From NCBI GenBank assembly GCA_036346355.1, contig CM070577.1, positions 17,235,666 to 17,299,665 on the forward strand: a stretch of 64,000 nt of DNA, given 5' to 3'. The notes beneath the pieces were generated by a model, which was not told the DNA's origin, did no database searches, and saw nothing but the letters and a program-made list of their open reading frames with translations. Shown piece after piece: positions 58,601 to 64,000 of the stretch. The position numbers were made by a program, and so were the translations under genes. The stretch is from Rhipidocladum racemiflorum. Lineage: Eukaryota > Streptophyta > Magnoliopsida > Poales > Poaceae. The first letter of the stretch is position 1, and every line of letters starts with the position of its first letter.

Positions 58601-59983
58601 CATCTTTAACAACCCGCAAAGTTTCTTTAACAATATCAGCAGTCTACATCATCTTAATGTTCTAACCATGCATCAGGGTTTAAAACCTTAAACATTATCG
58701 GGGTCATAAGCACTTTTAAAGCGAAGCAACAGATTCTAAGCATGTACATTAACACCTTTAATCATTCTCGCTATAGAGTACTCTACAATACTAGTAGCCT
58801 ATTTATTCTCAAGCTCAAGATAACAACCGCATTGAATTATTTCAACTCACAAATTAACTTAACAATACGTCATTCCATAAACCACATTGGTACATACTAC
58901 ATAACATGCTAAACAACAATTCTCACTATTGACAAACGATTTCAGTCAAAAGACTACTTACTTTGTTTGCAGCATTTTTTTTAAAACTCAACCCAAATTC
59001 ACAAAGAAACTTGACTCCCAAAAATTGCAATGGGACATGACTCACACTTGATCATGCAAAAGATCTCCAAAACACATTTCGATCTTAAAGACTCACAGGA
59101 GGGAACCGAGCGATCAAGTAATCCTTTTCTGACAAGGCACAAGTCATAAATCGACACAACTTAACTCTTTGCACATGCTTCAATAACTTCTTTTAAACTC
59201 AGAGTAAAACACACAAGAACCAAAACTATACTTTTCTTTGCAAGACAACCAACAAAACCGGTGTCAAAGCCAAAAGGCGACCAAAAGACAAGCAACACAA
59301 AACTCTTCTTCTTTGTCTTCACCCAAAGAAGACAAATAAACACAAATCACCGAAAGGACAATCATCGAGTATTCAAAACTAAACACCTTTCTTTGGTTCC
59401 TAACCAACCAAATACCAAGAAAACCAACCAAAACCGACCGTCAGAACGGTAAAGAACAACCGAAGGAATCCACCACCAAACTCTTCTATTCAACTCTAGT
59501 CAACTACTCGATCTACGACAGAAAGGGTAAGCACTCTTCTCCCACAGAGGTTAATAGTTCTTCGGTGATGGCGCTAACCGGCCACACCGTCAAACCACAC
59601 CCTTACTATGAACAAAAAGGAGGTGACCGAAACCCTTCGGCACCACAACCCCACTTTATCACAACAACAAGAACAATTCAATCATTTATCTCATAGACAT
59701 AGTAACATGCATTCCCAAAAGAAGCATTCAACATCAAAGCTTAAATACAACATTTAAGCGTAAAGCAACGATACCCATACCCTTTCCTACTATGCATCCA
59801 TGTGTGTCAAATTTTAAATTAGTTATTCCACTTACACAGGTTTTAATGTTGCTATCCTATGACAAAATTTTAAGTATAACCTAAGCCATGTTTCTAGGTT
59901 ATCCCACATCAAAGTTTTAGTTAACCCAATGGTATTTCACTAAATTCATACACCACGGACCTGAACCTGGCTCTGATACCAAT
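55690..59983 (-). other. Non-coding interior of the LARD
   Basis: AT-rich on the plus strand, with only short frames in all six phases. It contains a primer site and a polypurine tract at the two ends and nothing else I can assign. Confidence 0.8.
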
Positions 59984-60572
59984 TGTAACACCCCGGCATC
60001 TAGTATGCCTGAATGCTACCAAACATAGACTAAACATCATCTAAATACCATAAATAAAGATAAATTACAGCAAAGGCACAAATGCTAAAAACCGAAATTT
60101 CGGCAGCATCTCCTTTGTTTTAACATGAATTGAAGCAATAGCAATCACATAGCAAGTTATATCATTGCGTAAGACATCTAAAACATCAATATCAATGGAT
60201 AAAGCATCAACATAAACCAATAAAACCAAATCCAACCACTCCATAATCTATAGCTAAGCAAATAAGGATCACAAGCACACTAAACTATTCCATACACCAA
60301 GTTCATGGCACTTATTATGATCATGACTCAAATTGGTAAATGTGACTGGAACTACGTGAAGATGTGTAGCTATTGCCCCTTCCCACATGCCGGTGTCATG
60401 GTACCTAAAACAACATAAAACACAAGCGTGAGTTCATCACTCAGCAAGTATATTGCAATGGGTCATACAGAACAATTCAATATCATCATCACTACATAAC
60501 AAACTTAACATCATGATTAAGTCATACTTCATATGCAACATCATATTCATATCTCAACCTCATTGAAATCAT

Positions 60573-60607
<35 letters not shown>

Positions 60608-62159
60608 GTATGCAATGCACATGTCTCATCGACGCAAATACCGGTATTACCGAGTGCACACCCGTCGGCGTGCACCCACATCCCCCTTCCATCCCGTAGA
60701 TGGAGGGTGCCTACTCCTCGCTTCCACTCACCGCGTGGGTGGAATCACGAGGTAGGTTTTACATCCATGGCGCTCCGGATTAGTCATAACTTTCTCACCG
60801 ACCTTACCGGAATAGTTATGACGTTCTCACCAACCGGGCCAAGTTTCATGCCATGTATGCAACATATGCCATAATCATTAACCATAAACCATTGCATAGC
60901 ATCTTAACATACCCTTTTTATCATATCATGGCAAATACTAAGCATGGCAAGATAGCATAACATGGAAACAATTGCATCTAGTCAAGACAAGCAAATAAAC
61001 CACATGCTACCCATCCCAATACACTTGCCTTAACCTCGGGCGACGGATTGCGGGATGAGGAGGGCACTCCCGGTGTCACACCACCTGCACATAGATGCCA
61101 CACAATCACAACGTGCCCACAAAACAGTACGCCATTGCCCATTTACCCCGATATCGCAAACTACTCCCGAAAACGAAAAACAGAGAATTTGTCCCCCCCG
61201 GGACAGCAGACTTCAAACTATTATAACTTTAGATCTGGGACTCCGAATCAATTAAACGAGTACATCCTCGTATAGCTTAGGAAATTTTCTAATTTTTTTC
61301 TAAGTATATGGAAAAGCTGATTCGGACTCTAAAGTTGTTTAATCTACAAAACACTACGTTCTGTCCCAGCTACGTCACAGATTTGAATACGTTCGGTAAA
61401 TCGAGTATAACTTTCAAACGGCTGGGCGGAATTGGACTTTCTTTATGTCCACTGAAAGGTATTGAAGTTACCTACAATTTTCTCAACAGGCGGCCGACCA
61501 AAATCCGACTCTAAGGTCGCAAAAACTCAAACCCTAGGTCGACTGCACAATCTGCCTGAAGCAGAGAACGTGGCAAACTCTAGTTTTCATCTAATCTACC
61601 CAATCACAGCACCACCACTTGATCTAAAATCATCCAAATACCCTCTAGCACAGCCCCTAGATCAACCCCATGGATTCCCCATGCCATACCTTCGCCCGAC
61701 GAACGATGAACCGATGAATCTCCTCCCGGTTCACGCGATCTCCTTCCTCGCTCCAAATCCACCGGATCTCCTCATCGCGGGGCTTCCCGAAGGATGGATC
61801 AACGGGATGGCGAGGTGGGGATCTCCTCTAGGGCAGCAAGGGGGGTGGAGAGGGGAGGGGAGAGGTGGTGGCACGATGGGGGAAGATGGAGAGGAAGGGG
61901 AAGGGTGGAGGCGCATGGGGGGCTAGGGGTGGCGGCTAGGGTTGGGAAAGGGAGTGGGGGGCACACCAAGGGGTGGGGGCCAGATTTGGCTGCCCAAAAG
62001 TCCCCCCTTGGGCCCAAACCCTTCCACCGGAGGCCCAACTCAACCCCCAAGGCCCAAAGTCCCCCGGAGAGGCCCAAACACCCGAAAACGGCCCATAAAC
62101 ACGCTATAAAGTTGTACCAAAATGCCGAATTCTAAAATGTCATATTCTGGGGTGTCACA
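59984..62159 (-). repeat. LARD 5' LTR (right)
   Basis: 2,176 bp, highly similar to 53500-55689. The main difference seen is (CAT)11 near 60575-60607 where the left LTR has (CAT)5. High similarity suggests a recent insertion. Confidence 0.93.
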
Positions 62160-62164
62160 CAAGG

Positions 62165-62531
62165 TCCAGCCAATAAGGCACCTGACTCTCATCCATGCTT
62201 TAGGTGTGGTTGTGTTGGCCATTGGTCACGAAATTGTCGCACCCCAAAGCATTTGGCAGAACTTTACATGAAATCCACTGGGAGATTCCAGAAGAATCAA
62301 GAAAAGAAGGTTGAGGAACACTTCACTGCTCTACCAAACATTGAGCAAGACGGTGGAAAGAAAGATGACAATGTCACTGACCCAACGGTCGAGTTCAAGG
62401 AAATCCTTCTTGGATATGGTGACTCGCCCATGGAGGAAGATGACCTACTTGGTACTGAATTTGTAGAATTCCAGAAGAATACCAATGTTTCCCAGGAGAT
62501 GGAACATGACTTATATGGAGATTTAGAATAG
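62165..62531 (+). pseudogene. Third Copia gag, C-terminal zinc-knuckle part
   Basis: Resumes after the LARD with CFRCGCVGHWSRNC (about 62200-62241), then CRTPKHLAELYMKSTGRF, matching the RNA-binding end of this gag type. An acidic tail ends at TAG 62529-62531. The duplicated CAAGG (62160-62164) belongs to the LARD insertion. Confidence 0.85.
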
Positions 62532-64000
62532 TCTCCCTACACCTCTTTTGCTTTATGTCGCATTTCCATTAGTTGAGTCTCCTTAAGAGCCTCTTTAGTT
62601 TGAATAATTATGTTCCACAATGAACATTTGGTCTATGCTCCTGTTGAGCAATTATCAGTGATAATTAAATAAAGTGTTTTCCAGAATATTTGATATTTTT
62701 GTGCTATACTTGTTCTATACTCTACAATTTTTTCCTGATGCAATAATTGTTTGATTGTTATACTATACAACCTGAAGTTGGTATTGCGATAAAAACCCAG
62801 AAATATTTAAAGATCTTGTAGATCGACTGGGCAATCTTGAGTTGAATATTATGAGAAAATTATTAGTAATTCTGCTGGCCATAGCATAAAGACTTTCCTA
62901 GACCTGAAGATTTCTTATGTCCTGTTTGTGCTATAGGAAAACTTACGGTTAGATCCTCTAACTTGTAGAAGAATCACTGAATTTCCTGGAAAAAATTCGA
63001 AGTAATATCTGTGGACCTTTTCGGCCCCTGTTGGGCCCTTTCAAATATTATATATCTCTTATCTACTAGAAACCTGCTTCTGCTAAAGTTAATTGCCCAA
63101 ATTTTCAAAAGCCTCCTTTCCAGAAGAAAGAATCAAGTCTATTCAAATGGATAATGCTAACGAGTTTAACCTCAAAAGCATTTAATAATTATTATGTAGC
63201 TCTGGGCAGTAATGTAGAGCACTCTGTACCTCATGTCCACACATTAGAATGGCCTTGTAGAGTCATTATTAAAGGAATGAAATTTATTGCTTGACCTCTT
63301 TGCAGAATAGTAGGCTACCCACCAGTTGCTGGGGCCACGCAGTGCTGCACACCGCGATATTAATTCAACTCAAATCAATTGCATATTATGGATTTTCCCC
63401 GTTGCAGATAGTGCATGGAAGAGAATTAAGTATTTCCCATCTGCGAAAATTTGGTTGTGTTGTATACATGTCAATCTCTCCACCACAGCGTACCACTATG
63501 GGATCTCACCAGAAGTTGGGGATTTGTACACGGCTCGATACACAGATTGTACTAAGGACATTTATCGGCATTAGGGGGAGATAAGTACCACATTAAAGAA
63601 TGCCGAGTCCTTAGATCCACGCACTAAAGAAACCGAACTTGAAGTTCGGAAAGTAATAAATCTGCAACAAATAAGCTAATAATCTGCCAAATGCGTTCAC
63701 TGATCATAAGGTAGTGGAAAGATCTCATATACCTACAGTATATGCACCTGAAAGAGTGGAAATATCCTAGAAGGATATTGAACCCACTCTTGACCCTCAT
63801 GATAAAATGAGGGGGAGGCCTCCAGGTGCAAGGGACTCAATTCCGTGGAGACGTCCACAGAAATAAAGAACCAAATAAATGAGAACACTACCCATGACAG
63901 TGGAAGAAGCTCAACCTAATGTTGAGAAAATCCCTGAAGTGAGCCATCTAGAAGATGGTAACATCCCTGAAGTAATCCATCTTGAAGATGATAACCCCAG
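62532..64000 (+). pseudogene. Decayed pre-integrase and integrase of the third Copia element
   Basis: At about 62885-63030 reads FPRPEDFLCPVCAIGKLTVR and VDLFGP, as in the pre-integrase/integrase start, but with stops. 63291-63584 reads LPTSCWGHAVLHTAIL, PLQIVHGRELSISHLRKFGC, the end of the integrase core, ending at 63584. 63600-64000 matches the usual linker to reverse transcriptase (DPTLDPHD-like and RGRPPGARDS-like) broken by stops. 62540-62880 has no clear domain. Confidence 0.7.

Larger units (their letters stand above)
53500..62159 (-). mobile_element. Complete non-coding LTR retrotransposon (LARD-like), 8.66 kb
   Basis: LTRs 53500-55689 and 59984-62159, both TGTAACACCCC..GGTGTCACA on the plus strand, are flanked by CAAGG (53495-53499 and 62160-62164). 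The primer site TTGGTATCAGAGCC reads on the minus strand at 59968-59981. The polypurine tract GAAGGGGGAGAGAA reads on the minus strand at about 55690-55703. The element therefore runs right to left. The 4.29 kb interior (55690-59983) has no frame over about 110 codons and no gag-pol motif. It must depend on proteins from another element. Confidence 0.93.
50493..64000 (+). mobile_element. Copia retrotransposon, continuing past the window edge, split by a LARD
   Basis: A 5' LTR, primer site, 1.3 kb leader, gag, zinc knuckle, pre-integrase and integrase remnants follow in Copia order; the reverse transcriptase and 3' LTR would be beyond 64000. The 8.66 kb element 53500-62159 sits inside gag. Frames are interrupted throughout, so it is inactive. 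Confidence 0.8.

Noticed and set aside
53500..62159. Segmental duplication of about 2.2 kb as a CRISPR-like or gene duplication
   Set aside because: The repeats are direct, have TG..CA ends, a 5-bp duplication, a primer site and a polypurine tract, so they are LTRs.

Overview
This is a piece of a plant nuclear genome, almost certainly a grass (Poaceae). It has spliced GC-rich genes, TAA/TTA-flanked Tourist-like MITEs, an L1-type LINE, Sirevirus-type Copia and long-LTR Gypsy elements nested in each other, and CG-rich 5' exons. I cannot name the species. I could support only two host genes; most of the rest is transposable elements in nested layers.

0-20 kb. A five-exon GDSL esterase/lipase gene lies on the minus strand (975-5488). 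Its 3 kb first intron carries two 255-bp Tourist-like MITEs. Almost the whole intron (about 2268-5051) has a second copy upstream of the gene (about 6786-18127). That second copy has been swollen by a 6.9 kb LINE, a 1.08 kb hAT-like element with a GC-rich tandem insert, a 0.5 kb Mutator-like element and a 433-bp solo LTR. The two copies serve as each other's empty sites, so several insertions can be checked by eye. 20-22 kb holds a two-exon gene for a 110-residue single-pass membrane protein.

22-45.5 kb. After weak, degenerate coding remnants (24.4-26 kb) comes the 3' part of a Gypsy element that resembles the Tat lineage: a minus-strand extra ORF, then a polypurine tract and an LTR (44790-45476). 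Three later insertions broke into this region: a 3.46 kb solo LTR (26494-29951, TSD GGAGC); a Sirevirus-type Copia element (30848-44672, TSD CATAC) with both LTRs but a decayed gag-pol and RNase H removed; and, inside that element's third ORF, a second solo LTR of the first family in opposite orientation (39186-42617, TSD GTGAT).

45.5-64 kb. A doubly truncated Copia fragment (about 45932-48265) is split by a 162-bp hAT MITE and followed by an LTR-like promoter segment and a gag start. A third Copia element starts near 50493 and runs off the window. Its gag is split by a complete 8.66 kb non-coding LTR element (53500-62159, TSD CAAGG, minus orientation, LARD-like).

Nothing in the window is proven to be a new biological system. 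The most useful observations are the paired-copy intron that gives a readable insertion history, the inverted pair of 3.4 kb solo LTRs, the non-coding LTR element, the motif-dense small DNA elements, and the CCGG palindromes that have spread from the Sirevirus LTR into its coding linker.
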